DNA of 33,824 nt from an uncultured Lachnospiraceae bacterium (GTDB taxonomy: Bacteria > Bacillota > Clostridia > Lachnospirales > Lachnospiraceae). The position numbers and the translations under genes were made by a program. Location: assembly GCA_947567595.1 (NCBI GenBank), contig CANOMQ010000043.1, positions 1 to 33,824 on the forward strand. The letters run 5' to 3'. Below are positions 1-7,198 of the stretch, in pieces. The stretch's first letter is position 1, and the number at the start of each line of letters is the position of its first letter. Under the pieces are notes generated by a model that was not told the DNA's origin, did not search any database, and was given only the letters and a program-made list of their open reading frames with translations.

Positions 1-60
1 CTAAAAAATCCTTGAAAAATAAGGAAAAAAGACTTGACTAAATAGGGAGGTTATGAGATT

Positions 61-234
61 ATGGGTATGAGTGATAAACAATACGATGGATTTTTACTTG
101 ATAACATTGAGGACTGGGACGACATAATAGAACTGTTAGAGGCTAAAGAATATGATAAGGCTTTAGCACTGGCGCAAAGAAAGCGCGCAAAGAATCAGAA
201 TAAGTTGGAATCACCTAATGTAAATAAGGAATAA
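61..234 (+). CDS. Small acidic/charged protein, unknown
   Basis: A 57-residue ORF that starts at ATG 61 and ends with TAA at 232. GGGAGG (45-50) lies 10 bases upstream. The ATG at 53 in another frame stops after five codons, so 61 (or the in-frame ATG at 67) is the likely start. The product begins MGMSDKQYDGFLLDNIEDWD, has a helical acidic middle and a Lys/Arg/Gln-rich tail, and has no membrane segment. It is followed after 6 bases by another tiny ORF in the same direction, so the two probably form one transcript. I do not recognise the family. The AT-rich context and broken recombinases nearby suggest mobile-element accessory genes. Confidence 0.55.
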   Translation: MGMSDKQYDGFLLDNIEDWDDIIELLEAKEYDKALALAQRKRAKNQNKLESPNVNKE

Positions 235-240
235 TTAAAT

Positions 241-378
241 ATGACTGAAATTGCAAGGTTACTTTTAGGTTTGCGTGCTGTTGGATGGACTGAAAAGGAA
301 ATCAACGATTTTGTGCTTTATATTGAATCAGGCGAAGAACAATACAAACCTAAAGCAAAGAATGAAAAACAAGATTAA
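241..378 (+). CDS. Small protein, unknown, paired with the upstream ORF
   Basis: A 45-residue ORF from ATG 241 to TAA 376-378. AAGGA at 226-230, inside the end of the preceding ORF, is a plausible ribosome binding site, and the two genes are separated by only 6 bases, which suggests translational coupling. The product starts MTEIARLLLGLRAVGWTEKE, looks like two short helices, and ends in a Lys-rich tail. There is no signal peptide. Short proteins of this style are common beside recombinases in clostridial mobile elements, but I cannot name a family. Function unknown. Confidence 0.5.
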   Translation: MTEIARLLLGLRAVGWTEKEINDFVLYIESGEEQYKPKAKNEKQD

Positions 379-730
379 ATAAAAGGTAATTATAATTTAA
401 GAACAAGGAAATAATAGCTTGTGGATTTATTATAGTATTCATGAGCTATTATATTTTATTTACTGTTGTATTTTTATTATGGTGCTGTATGCGATTTTAA
501 ATGTTATTTTGCACCGGATTGTGATATTTGGTTGTTTTAAAATTGATTTATGGTATAAAATGGCTATATGAGGCTTGTAGTGCGTTGTATGGGTATGTGG
601 TGTGGTTGTATTGTTGTAGTTGTACAATAATAATTATTGTAGTTGAATGTTTAATTGATATGCAAAAATTGATAATATAATACATATATTGATATTATAT
701 GGTAGTTATATAAGATGTGCATAAGCCATG

Positions 731-748
731 AATATTATGCATAATATT
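731..748. repeat. Perfect 18-base palindrome
   Basis: AATATTATGCATAATATT is identical to its reverse complement. It sits in the gene-free AT-rich region. It could be a protein-binding site or a chance product of extreme AT content. Confidence 0.45.
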
Positions 749-851
749 ATTTGTTTTATATGATTTATAAAGCAATAACTGTATAATTATGCAATATTTA
801 TTAGTATGCAATTAATGAATATTTTTATCAATAATTGAATATAGAATGTTG

Positions 852-863
852 TACCGAACGGTA
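852..863. repeat. Short GC-cored palindrome, possible operator
   Basis: TACCGAACGGTA, two 5-base arms around AA. It stands out because GC pairs are rare in this stretch. Size and symmetry suit a dimeric repressor site, but no regulator gene is next to it, so this is only a candidate. Confidence 0.35.
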
Positions 864-1081
864 GATATTTGTGTATATACTACACTTATTAGTAGAATAA
901 TTTGATTATATTATTATAAAATTTAATAATTCTAGGTTGTATTGGGCAGCATTTAGTGGTGACGAACCTGATGTTTGGCATGAGCTTTCATAGTTATTGT
1001 GACTTGGTTTATATATGTAGATAGTTATTGGAATGAACAAGTTACTATCACTACTACAACAGTATGGTTATATAGGTGCAG

Positions 1082-1342
1082 TTAAATATATACAATGGTT
1101 GCTGATAACACATGACCTTCTACAAAAGGCGTGGTTCCTTCAGGTGATAAAGCCCTACATTTAATTACGTCATTATTTTTTATGGCTGTAGCTATTACTA
1201 CAGAATCATACGGCGTTTGATTTGCTGCATTTATAATAATAGCTATTGGTATACTATCGTTAATTTCTATAGCATCTATTTCAGCGTATAATTCACTAGG
1301 GCTACTATAGCATAATTGAATATTTATTGTTTTTATTGTCAA
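1082..1342 (-). CDS. Hypothetical protein, possibly phage-structural fragment
   Basis: An 86-codon minus-strand ORF that would start at TTG 1342 and ends with TAA at 1082. The translation is well mixed, with alternating hydrophobic residues typical of beta sandwiches (around residues 30-50 and 60-86). I see no clear ribosome binding site, and the frame stays open upstream into the divergent gene at 1406, so the true start is uncertain and this may be the surviving C-terminal part of a longer gene. The neighbouring phage-tail-like gene makes a structural phage protein plausible. Family not recognised. Confidence 0.4.
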   Translation of the reverse strand: MTIKTINIQLCYSSPSELYAEIDAIEINDSIPIAIIINAANQTPYDSVVIATAIKNNDVIKCRALSPEGTTPFVEGHVLSATIVYI

Positions 1343-1405
1343 TAAATTGCTAAATATCTGAGTAGCTACATCAAATATTTTATGAAAATAAAGAAAGGAT
1401 TTTTT

Positions 1406-2107
1406 ATGTTAGAATTAAAATATTTAAATTCAACGACTTCTCACGAAGTCGATTTTTTTCGTATATCTGAAAATGTCATTGAAATTCGAGGTGATTTCCC
1501 TGTAGAAAATCTTGGATTCATACTCTTCCGCCCTGAACAAAAAAATGATATATGGAACTATTCTGATTTTACAACTGTATATCGTATACTAGAAGATGGT
1601 GTACAATTCTCTAATGATGAAAGTGTATATACGGAACCTGAACCTACTCCCGAAATACCGAGTATTCCCTTTGAACCATATGAGCCAACTCCTGAAGATT
1701 TAGAAACAATCTTTCAACAAAACAAAATAAATAAAATTGCTTTGTCGAAAATAATGCTTTCGGAATATTTGGAAAATAATCCTTTATATTCTTCTGTTCA
1801 TGGTGGTATAGAAGGCGTATATTCTGTAACTTCTGAAAAACAATCTCTCATGATGAGCCAATACATGACCTATCAGATAGCAAAATCTGTTGATACAGAT
1901 GCAAAATTAACTTGGAATGAAACAGGAAAATCTTGTACTGAATGGACAGAAGAAGAGTTTTTGCAACTTATTCTTGAAATAAAAGCATATGTATATCCGC
2001 TTGTATTTCATCAGCAACAACTTGAAGAACAAATTATGAATTGTACCAATCAAGAAGAGTTGAACGAAATTGTAATCAATTATAATCTTGTAAATCTTGA
2101 AAAATAG
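1406..2107 (+). CDS. Phage tail/tail-fibre-associated-like protein
   Basis: Codes for 233 residues. The frame is open from ATG 1382, but GAAAGGA (1393-1399) lies 6 bases before ATG 1406, so the shorter start is preferred. Residues 1-80 look like a beta-rich domain. A Pro/Glu-rich linker follows (about 82-105), then a helical C-terminal region with a WNETGKSCTEWTEEEFLQLI stretch and a YVYPLV..QQ.LEEQI pattern. That C-terminal pattern resembles DUF4376-type domains of phage tail-fibre proteins, an assignment from memory and not certain. No signal peptide. A hairpin terminator follows at 2119. With the recombinase remnants downstream it suggests a prophage edge. Confidence 0.55.
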   Translation: MLELKYLNSTTSHEVDFFRISENVIEIRGDFPVENLGFILFRPEQKNDIWNYSDFTTVYRILEDGVQFSNDESVYTEPEPTPEIPSIPFEPYEPTPEDLETIFQQNKINKIALSKIMLSEYLENNPLYSSVHGGIEGVYSVTSEKQSLMMSQYMTYQIAKSVDTDAKLTWNETGKSCTEWTEEEFLQLILEIKAYVYPLVFHQQQLEEQIMNCTNQEELNEIVINYNLVNLEK

Positions 2108-2118
2108 AAAATAACCAT

Positions 2119-2158
2119 ATAGGGTAATGCTATTTAATATAGTGTTGCCCTATTTTTT
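2119..2158 (+). terminator. Rho-independent terminator after the tail-like gene
   Basis: Arms 2119-2133 and 2139-2153 pair over 15 positions (two G-U), with a 5-base loop and six Ts at the right edge (2153-2158). It starts 11 bases after the stop codon at 2105-2107. Confidence 0.8.
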
Positions 2159-2285
2159 ACGATTTTAACTGAAACTATATACTTCTATTTTTATGTTTGG
2201 AAATTTATGTAAAATCTTTTTATATTATGGAGAATAAATACTTGTCGAACAAATTTTCCAAACAAATTATCGGAGGTATTTAGTC

Positions 2286-3286
2286 ATGAATGAAAAATTT
2301 ATAACAGAAGTTTTACAGTTGACAATTGAATGTTGGGATTCAGATCAAATAAAATGTAAACAATTTGATTGTGGGTTGAGAATGCTTTTACATAATTATA
2401 AAGAAATGGAAGAAAGTTGTACTGAAAGGATATTGAAAAAAGTTATCTGCAATACTTGCAGCTCTTTCTTGTTCGAAAAAAGACAGAAGGAAAATCTGAC
2501 CGGACATTAGAACAATATCAATTACATTTAAGCAAGTTACTCCAAAAACTCAATAAATCATTGGACAAGATTACTGAAGATGATTTATTCTTATATCTTG
2601 CATGGTATCAAAAGACACGAAATGTATCTAATACACACTTGGATAATATGAGATTAGTTTTTAGTAGTTTCTTTACTTGGTGCAATAACAAAGGACATAT
2701 TATCAAAAATCCTACTATTGGATTGGAACCGATAAAGTCCGAAAAGAAAATTAAGAAACCCTTTTCTGATGAAGAATTAGAGAAATTAAGACGAGCATGT
2801 ATACAAGAACGTGATATTGCTTTGATTGAATTTTTATATAGTACTGGTGTAAGAGTCTCTGAATTGATCGCTCTTAATCAAAATGATATAGAGCTTACCG
2901 GAAAAACTGCAATTGTTTTTGGCAAAGGGAATAAGGAACGAGAGGTCTATCTGACTACTACTGCTATTTTACATTAAAAAAAATATTTAAACAGTAGAAA
3001 TGATGATAATGATGCTCTTTTTGTTGGAATACGAAAACCAAATAAAAGACTATCTGTTGCTGGTTTAGAACATATCATTAAAGACTTGGGAAAATCTGCT
3101 GGAGTGGAAAATTGTCATCCTCATAGATTCAGGCGAACTATGGCAACCAATGTATTAAAGAAAGGTGCACCATTGGAAGAAGTTAAAGAATTACTTGGAC
3201 ATTCCAAATTGGATACGACTATGATTTATTGCTCTATAAGTCGGGACAATGTGAAATATACACATCAAAGACTTATGAGTGCTTAA
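2286..3286 (+). pseudogene. Tyrosine recombinase (XerC/D-like), broken twice
   Basis: GGAGG (2272-2276) precedes ATG 2286. The frame runs to the A6 run at 2436-2441. There the reading must shift into the frame that continues KSYLQYLQLFLVRKKTEGKS; one lost A explains this. The second frame holds the SAM-like core-binding domain and the start of the catalytic domain, then meets TAA at 2975-2977 inside a context expected to read His-Leu-Lys-Lys. A single TTA to TAA change explains it, because the same frame continues to 3286. All catalytic residues are still encoded: Arg in GVRVSEL, Lys in GKGNKERE, His-x-x-Arg in HPHRFRRT, His in LLGHSKL and Tyr in MIYCSI. This implies recent decay, or expression by frameshifting and readthrough. 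It is likely the recombinase of the element at the left end. Confidence 0.88.
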
Positions 3287-3331
3287 CATCGCAATATGCT
3301 CTTTTTATAAAAATTTAATAAATACATATGT

Positions 3332-3371
3332 AAAGCATGTCTCTTAAGTGTGATATGCTTTTATATTTTTT
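3332..3371 (+). terminator. Candidate terminator after the recombinase pseudogene
   Basis: AAAGCATGTC (3332-3341) pairs with GATATGCTTT (3352-3361), including one G-U pair, followed by a T-rich tract to 3371. It lies 45 bases after the recombinase stop. Confidence 0.55.
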
Positions 3372-3423
3372 GCGAAAGTATGTTTGGATTTTGCCAAGAC
3401 AAATAGCAATTTAACTGATATGT

Positions 3424-3561
3424 TTAAAACAAGCGGGTTAGTGCATCCGGGGAGCAGCGTAGATATAGGCATTTGCCATCTATAGATGCAATTTCAAATG
3501 CATATTCATATACTACTTTACCACTTTTAAGAGTTCTCGGTTTTATTATTATATCACCCAT
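3424..3561 (-). pseudogene. N-terminal stub of an integrase (arm-binding domain)
   Basis: ATG at 3561-3559 follows AGGAG (3566-3570) at ideal spacing. The first 30 codons read MGDIIIKPRTLKSGKVVYEY then AFEIASIDGK. This resembles the N-terminal arm-binding domain of integrases of clostridial conjugative elements and phages, where a strand-rich GKVVYEYRFE...DGKRQ pattern is usual. After residue 30 the similarity ends, the DNA turns GC-rich, and the frame stops at 3424. No catalytic domain follows. I read it as the 5' end of an integrase gene cut by deletion or recombination. It could also be an intact tiny gene; the recognisable domain start argues for a fragment. Confidence 0.55.
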
Positions 3562-3640
3562 ATTGCTCCTGTTCCCTTTCTATTTTATAAGCTGATAAAA
3601 AGTAATATGTACAATGACAATAATATCATACCAAATCTCT

Positions 3641-3699
3641 GAAGTCTACACAAATCTGAAGTCTACATTAAAATTTTCTGTAGACTTCTCGTAGACTTT
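3641..3699. repeat. Four copies of a 9-base arm-type repeat, two in each orientation
   Basis: GAAGTCTAC occurs at 3641-3649 and 3658-3666. Its reverse complement GTAGACTTC is at 3680-3688, with a one-base variant GTAGACTTT at 3691-3699. They lie 80-140 bases upstream of the integrase stub start, where integrase arm sites or excision-factor sites are often found. An alternative is a hairpin-forming terminator. No core attachment sequence could be identified. Confidence 0.5.
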
Positions 3700-3735
3700 T
3701 AAGAAAAAAAATATATGTACATCTAATAAATCAAA

Positions 3736-3780
3736 AATATTTTGAGGACTTTTGTTTTTACCAAAAGTCCTCAAAATATT
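3736..3780 (-). terminator. Strong bidirectional-looking terminator of the GGGtGRT operon
   Basis: Perfect 19-base arms at 3736-3754 and 3762-3780 around a 7-base loop. It starts 17 bases after the stop of the GGGtGRT gene on the minus strand, and a T-rich tract follows on that strand. It separates the mobile-element remnant from the chromosomal operon. Confidence 0.85.
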
Positions 3781-3797
3781 GATTTTACTGGATTTCT

Positions 3798-4814
3798 TTA
3801 GAACTTCCCTGCATCAGCCGCTTCCTGAATTGCAACCGCAACCGCAACCGTAGCGCCAACCATCGGGTTGTTGCCCATGCCGATTAAGCCCATCATTTCC
3901 ACATGCGCCGGAACAGAAGACGAGCCTGCGAACTGTGCGTCAGAATGCATACGTCCCAAGGTATCCGTCATACCGTAAGAAGCAGGACCTGCTGCCATGT
4001 TGTCCGGGTGAAGCGTACGTCCCGTACCGCCGCCTGACGCTACTGAGAAATACTTCTTGCCCTTCTCTGTACACTCTTTCTTGTATGTACCTGCAACGGG
4101 GTGCTGGAATCTTGTCGGGTTTGTTGAGTTACCTGTGATGGATACGTCAACGCCCTCTTTCCACATGATTGCAACGCCTTCCTGAACGTCGTTTGCGCCA
4201 TAGCAGTTTACCTTGCCGCGCGGGCCGTTCGGGTCAGAATAAGACTTTCTGAATACTTCCTTAACGGTATTTGTATAAGGATCATACTCTGTCTCAACAA
4301 ACGTAAAGCCATTGATACGTGCGATAATCTCTGCCGCGTCTTTTCCAAGACCATTTAAGATAACGCGGAGCGGTTTCTGGCGAACCTTGTTTGCCTTCTC
4401 TGCGATACCGATTGCGCCCTCTGCTGCCGCAAAAGACTCATGACCTGCCAAAAAGCAGAAGCACTCTGTCTCTTCCTCAAGGAGCATTTTTCCTAAATTA
4501 CCATGTCCAAGACCAACCTTACGGTTGTCCGCAACGGAACCGGGCACGCAGAATGCCTGTAAGCCCTCGCCGATGGCTGCTGCCGCGTCTGCCGCTCTCT
4601 TGCAGCCCTTCTTGATTGCGATTGCCGCGCCTACCGTATATGCCCAGCAAGCGTTCTCAAAGCAGATCGGCTGGATTTTCTTAACCTGATCGTATACGTC
4701 AAGACCTGCGTCCTTTGTAATCTTCTCTGCTTCTTCAATGGAAGAAATTCCATAGCTGCTCAACACTTCGTTGATTTTATTGATTCTTCTTTCATAGGAT
4801 TCGAATAATGCCAT
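3798..4814 (-). CDS. GGGtGRT family protein
   Basis: A 338-residue protein matching the conserved family named after its GGGtGRT motif; here GGGTGRT is at residues 261-267. It is strongly Gly/Ala rich, with further conserved-looking stretches GLGHGNLGK near 100, FLAGHESFAAAEGAIG near 120 and GMGNNPMVGATVAVAVAIQEAADAG at the C-terminus. There is no signal peptide and no clear membrane segment; the Ala/Val-rich tail is soluble-looking. Its start lies 2 bases after the stop of the upstream Fe-S scaffold gene, with AGGAGG in that gene's end, so the two are translated together. No biochemical function is established to my knowledge. The constant partner suggests a role linked to Fe-S clusters or a metalloenzyme, which is inference. 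A perfect 19-base terminator follows. Confidence 0.9.
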   Translation of the reverse strand: MALFESYERRINKINEVLSSYGISSIEEAEKITKDAGLDVYDQVKKIQPICFENACWAYTVGAAIAIKKGCKRAADAAAAIGEGLQAFCVPGSVADNRKVGLGHGNLGKMLLEEETECFCFLAGHESFAAAEGAIGIAEKANKVRQKPLRVILNGLGKDAAEIIARINGFTFVETEYDPYTNTVKEVFRKSYSDPNGPRGKVNCYGANDVQEGVAIMWKEGVDVSITGNSTNPTRFQHPVAGTYKKECTEKGKKYFSVASGGGTGRTLHPDNMAAGPASYGMTDTLGRMHSDAQFAGSSSVPAHVEMMGLIGMGNNPMVGATVAVAVAIQEAADAGKF

Positions 4815-4816
4815 AA

Positions 4817-5521
4817 TTATTTTACCTCCTTATCTGTTCTTGGGTCAATAATCTTTACGGCATCCTGCACACGGCCGTACTGACCTGATGCCTTCTCCCA
4901 TGCTGTGTTCGGGTCGTCGCCCTTCTTAATAAAGTCAGTCATCTTGCCAAGACTTACAAACTTATATCCGATAATCTTATCATCTGCGTCAAGTGCAATG
5001 CCTGTGACATAGCCCTCTGCCATCTCAAGATAACGGGGACCTTTCTTTAATGTACCATACATTGTACCAACCTGACTTCTAAGGCCTTTTCCTAAGTCCT
5101 CAAGACCTGCGCCGATAGCAAGTCCGTCCTCAGAGAACGCGGACTGGGAACGTCCATAAACAATCTGAAGGAATAACTCTCTCATGGCTGTGTTGATTGC
5201 ATCACATACAAGGTCTGTATTCAATGCTTCCATCACTGTCCTGCCGGGGAGAATTTCTGCTGCCATAGCTGCGGAATGCGTCATGCCGGAGCAGCCGATG
5301 GTCTCAACCAATGCTTCCTGAATGATGCCCTCTTTCACGTTCAGGGATAACTTGCAGGCTCCCTGCTGCGGCGCACACCAGCCGATGCCGTGCGTAAAGC
5401 CGGAAATGTCCTTGACGTCCTTTGCCTTTACCCAGTTTGCTTCTTCCGGAATCGGTGCGCAGCCATGATTGCCGTCACGTGCTACTACACACATTTCTTC
5501 AATTTCCTTTGAATAAATCAT
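4817..5521 (-). CDS. IscU/NifU-like iron-sulfur cluster scaffold protein
   Basis: Codes for 234 residues from ATG 5521, with AAAGGAG just upstream. The middle reads GCSGMTHSAAMAAEILPGRT then VMEAL, matching the IscU/NifU block (GC..AS.SS.....GKT..EAL). Cys77 would be the ligand of that block. Further Cys at 11, 21, 49, 56 and 106 offer more ligands than a standard IscU. Proteins of this group are longer than IscU (about 130 residues); the extra C-terminal part from about residue 130 has no assigned role. It is first in the operon with the GGGtGRT gene and has a candidate structured leader. Inference: it builds or carries a cluster for a dedicated partner rather than serving as the general scaffold. 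No cysteine desulfurase gene is adjacent. Confidence 0.82.
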   Translation of the reverse strand: MIYSKEIEEMCVVARDGNHGCAPIPEEANWVKAKDVKDISGFTHGIGWCAPQQGACKLSLNVKEGIIQEALVETIGCSGMTHSAAMAAEILPGRTVMEALNTDLVCDAINTAMRELFLQIVYGRSQSAFSEDGLAIGAGLEDLGKGLRSQVGTMYGTLKKGPRYLEMAEGYVTGIALDADDKIIGYKFVSLGKMTDFIKKGDDPNTAWEKASGQYGRVQDAVKIIDPRTDKEVK

Positions 5522-5590
5522 GTGAAAACTCCTTTCGATTATATCACTTATATTTTAAATGCAGCGCATTTAATAACGGATTCTAGTTGC

Positions 5591-5639
5591 GGCAAGCCTC
5601 ATTTTGTCTACCCATGCCAGTCAGCGCCAAGGGCTTGCC
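5591..5639 (-). ncRNA. Candidate structured leader of the Fe-S scaffold/GGGtGRT operon
   Basis: Arms GGCAAGCC (5632-5639 read on the minus strand) and GGCTTGCC (5598-5591) pair perfectly over 8 bases and enclose a 33-base G-rich loop with a possible inner CCC/GGG pairing. It lies 70-118 bases upstream of the start codon at 5521. A perfect -35-like TTGACA is at 5711-5706 on the minus strand; a matching -10 is weak. A second small symmetric element (AAATGC/GCATTT) lies between the hairpin and the ribosome binding site. No T-run follows the hairpin, so it is not a simple terminator. I could not match it to a riboswitch class. The rest of 5522-5742 shows no gene. Confidence 0.4.
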
Positions 5640-5742
5640 ATCGTTTATCACACATTTTCATTTTCGCACAAATCGACAGAAATAGCAATTAAAAAATGTA
5701 ATTTTTGTCAAAAAATTATCAAAAATTTTTGGCTGCCAAATT

Positions 5743-6411
5743 CTATGCATTTTTCTTCACGCATTCCCCTGTTTTTTTGAAAATGCTGTCCGCTTCGACA
5801 TAGCCGCGAACCATTGATGTCGGGTAAATGTTGGTGTTTCTGCCAATGACCGTTCCGGGATTCAAGACGCTGTTGCAGCCGACCTCCACGTTGTCGCCGA
5901 GCATTGCGCCCATTTTCTTTAATCCGGTCTCGATATTGCCGTATGCGGATTTTACGACCACGAGTGTCTTGTCGCTCTTGACGTTTGAGGTGATGGAGCC
6001 TGCGCCCATGTGCGACTTGTAGCCTAAGATACTGTCGCCGACGTAATTGTAGTGCGGCACCTGTACCTTATTGAATAAAATCACGTTTTTCAGCTCCGTG
6101 GAATTTCCGACAACCGCGCCCTTTCCGACAATCGCGTTTCCGCGGATAAACGCGCAGTGGCGGATTTCAGCGTCCTCGTCGATAATGCACGGGCCGTTGA
6201 TACATGCCGTCGGCGCTACCTTTGCGGATTTTGCAATCCAGATGTTTTCGCCGCGCTTTTCAAATGCTTCTTCAGATAGCGTGCTGCCAAGCTCCATGAT
6301 ATACGCGCTGATTTTTGGCAGCAGCTCCCACGGGTAAACAGCCCCGTCAAAAAGCGGCGCAGCGATTGTTTCGTTTAAATTGTAAAGATTTTTGATTTGT
6401 AATTGTTCCAT
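5743..6411 (-). CDS. Left-handed beta-helix (hexapeptide repeat) protein, sugar-nucleotide acyltransferase-like
   Basis: Codes for 222 residues from ATG 6411, with AAGGAGC upstream. Residues about 55-205 consist of hexapeptide-type turns (IWIAKSAKVAP, CIIDEDAEIRHCAFIRG, AIVGKGAVVG, MLGDNVEVGCNSVLNPGTVI, GRNTNIYP), which form a left-handed parallel beta helix. The order and the ELKNVILFN...YVGDSILGYKSHMGAGSITSNVK stretch match the C-terminal acetyltransferase-like half of GlmU-type or glucose-1-phosphate thymidylyltransferase-like proteins. The N-terminal nucleotidyltransferase domain is absent, so annotation as a UDP-GlcNAc pyrophosphorylase would be misleading. The likely role is an acyltransferase or a binding subunit acting on a sugar nucleotide. 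It appears to be a single gene: the leader region of the GGGtGRT operon follows it. Confidence 0.8.
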   Translation of the reverse strand: MEQLQIKNLYNLNETIAAPLFDGAVYPWELLPKISAYIMELGSTLSEEAFEKRGENIWIAKSAKVAPTACINGPCIIDEDAEIRHCAFIRGNAIVGKGAVVGNSTELKNVILFNKVQVPHYNYVGDSILGYKSHMGAGSITSNVKSDKTLVVVKSAYGNIETGLKKMGAMLGDNVEVGCNSVLNPGTVIGRNTNIYPTSMVRGYVEADSIFKKTGECVKKNA

Positions 6412-6442
6412 GTTAATACTTTGCTCCTTTCAGATTTGCATT

Positions 6443-6955
6443 TTAGTTGGTACATATTTTAAATTTTTCTAATGTTTTTTGGTCATTCAACATCTTGATA
6501 GAAGTATCAAGCATTTCATTTACATAATCACCATCGCCCATAGTAGCAAAAAAAAGGACATCTTCTCTTTTAAAGTTGTTTTTTTGAAATATTTCATTGG
6601 GAAGTTGATTGATAATTTCCTGCAGTACGGTAAGCAGACTCACTGCAAAGTCCCACTTTTCTTCTGACGGACTGCAAAAATCAATATCCTTACATCTATC
6701 AACAATATCTACAAGTGGTTGATAGAGGAAATTTGTATCCACACGAATATCATCAGGCTCCCATTCAAAATAGTTTCCGGCATCAATATCATTGCCAAAA
6801 TCCCATGTTATATAAAATCCATAAAAATCATCTGTAGTAATCAGTCCAATCGCACAAAGAGGTTCCTGTTTGCCTGTGTTTAGTATTTCATCAACAACCT
6901 TTGGCAAATTCTGATTATATTCATTTCTAAAGTTCTCAAATTTAAGTAAATCCAT
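6443..6955 (-). CDS. DUF4303-like protein, possible immunity protein
   Basis: The frame is open from 7024, but GAGAGGAAA stands 8 bases before ATG 6955, so a 170-residue product (MDLLKFENFRNEYNQ...) is preferred. It has the layout of DUF4303 proteins: an N-terminal helix, a beta hairpin with AIGLITTDDFYGFYITWD, and a helical C-terminal half with several Trp and Phe. There is no signal peptide. DUF4303 members often lie in clusters of orphan immunity genes of polymorphic toxin systems. No toxin gene is visible here. Family assignment is by pattern from memory. The codon and base composition is more AT-rich than the beta-helix gene next to it. Confidence 0.6.
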   Translation of the reverse strand: MDLLKFENFRNEYNQNLPKVVDEILNTGKQEPLCAIGLITTDDFYGFYITWDFGNDIDAGNYFEWEPDDIRVDTNFLYQPLVDIVDRCKDIDFCSPSEEKWDFAVSLLTVLQEIINQLPNEIFQKNNFKREDVLFFATMGDGDYVNEMLDTSIKMLNDQKTLEKFKICTN

Positions 6956-6994
6956 AATATACGTTTCCTCTCTCAAATCCCGATTTCTATATTG

Positions 6995-7052
6995 AATTAT
7001 AAAATATCTGCCTGCCACATGCAACGTATATTTACAAACTAATTTTTAGTGG
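6995..7052. repeat. 58-base repeat, copy A (also at 11993-12050)
   Basis: This segment downstream of topB recurs at 11993-12050 with 5 mismatches and no gap. It is one end of the duplicated topB region described under the scar at 11993-12120. Confidence 0.85.
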
Positions 7053-7081
7053 TTATAATATTCCAAAAAGGGAGATTTCGT

Positions 7082-7198
7082 TTAATACATATCCTGTGAC
7101 ACGTAAAAATCCCACCCTGTCATTTCCGCATAAGCGTTCAAAAACTGTTCTTCGGTAAGCAATTTCCCGACAACATATCTTCCATCTGCGTTGTCCAC
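7082..7198 (-). CDS. Possible 38-residue protein downstream of topB
   Basis: A GTG start at 7198 follows AAAGGAGG at 5-base spacing, the best ribosome binding site in the 180 bases after topB. The product begins MDNADGRYVVGKLLTEEQFL and ends WDFYVSQDMY. The translation is protein-like, with alternating Gly, aromatic and acidic residues. It lies 61 bases after the topB stop, in the same direction. Upstream of the GTG the frame reads Trp-Trp-Gln-Pro-Thr-Lys before a stop, so this could also be the end of a decayed longer gene. Family not recognised. Confidence 0.4.
   Translation of the reverse strand: MDNADGRYVVGKLLTEEQFLNAYAEMTGWDFYVSQDMY

Larger units (their letters stand above)
379..1081. 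other. AT-rich stretch without a convincing gene
   Basis: About 700 bases of very AT-rich DNA. The plus strand is rich in T and G (for example around 540-620) and poor in C. All frames are broken by frequent stops, and no start with a ribosome binding site leads to a protein-like translation. It contains two clean palindromes, listed separately. On the minus strand, one frame between about 925 and 1070 is open for roughly 50 codons with no start; it may be a remnant of the gene ending at 1082. Confidence 0.6.

Noticed and set aside
3641-3699. Short CRISPR-like array formed by GAAGTCTAC repeats
   Set aside because: Only four 9-base copies in mixed orientation with uneven spacing.
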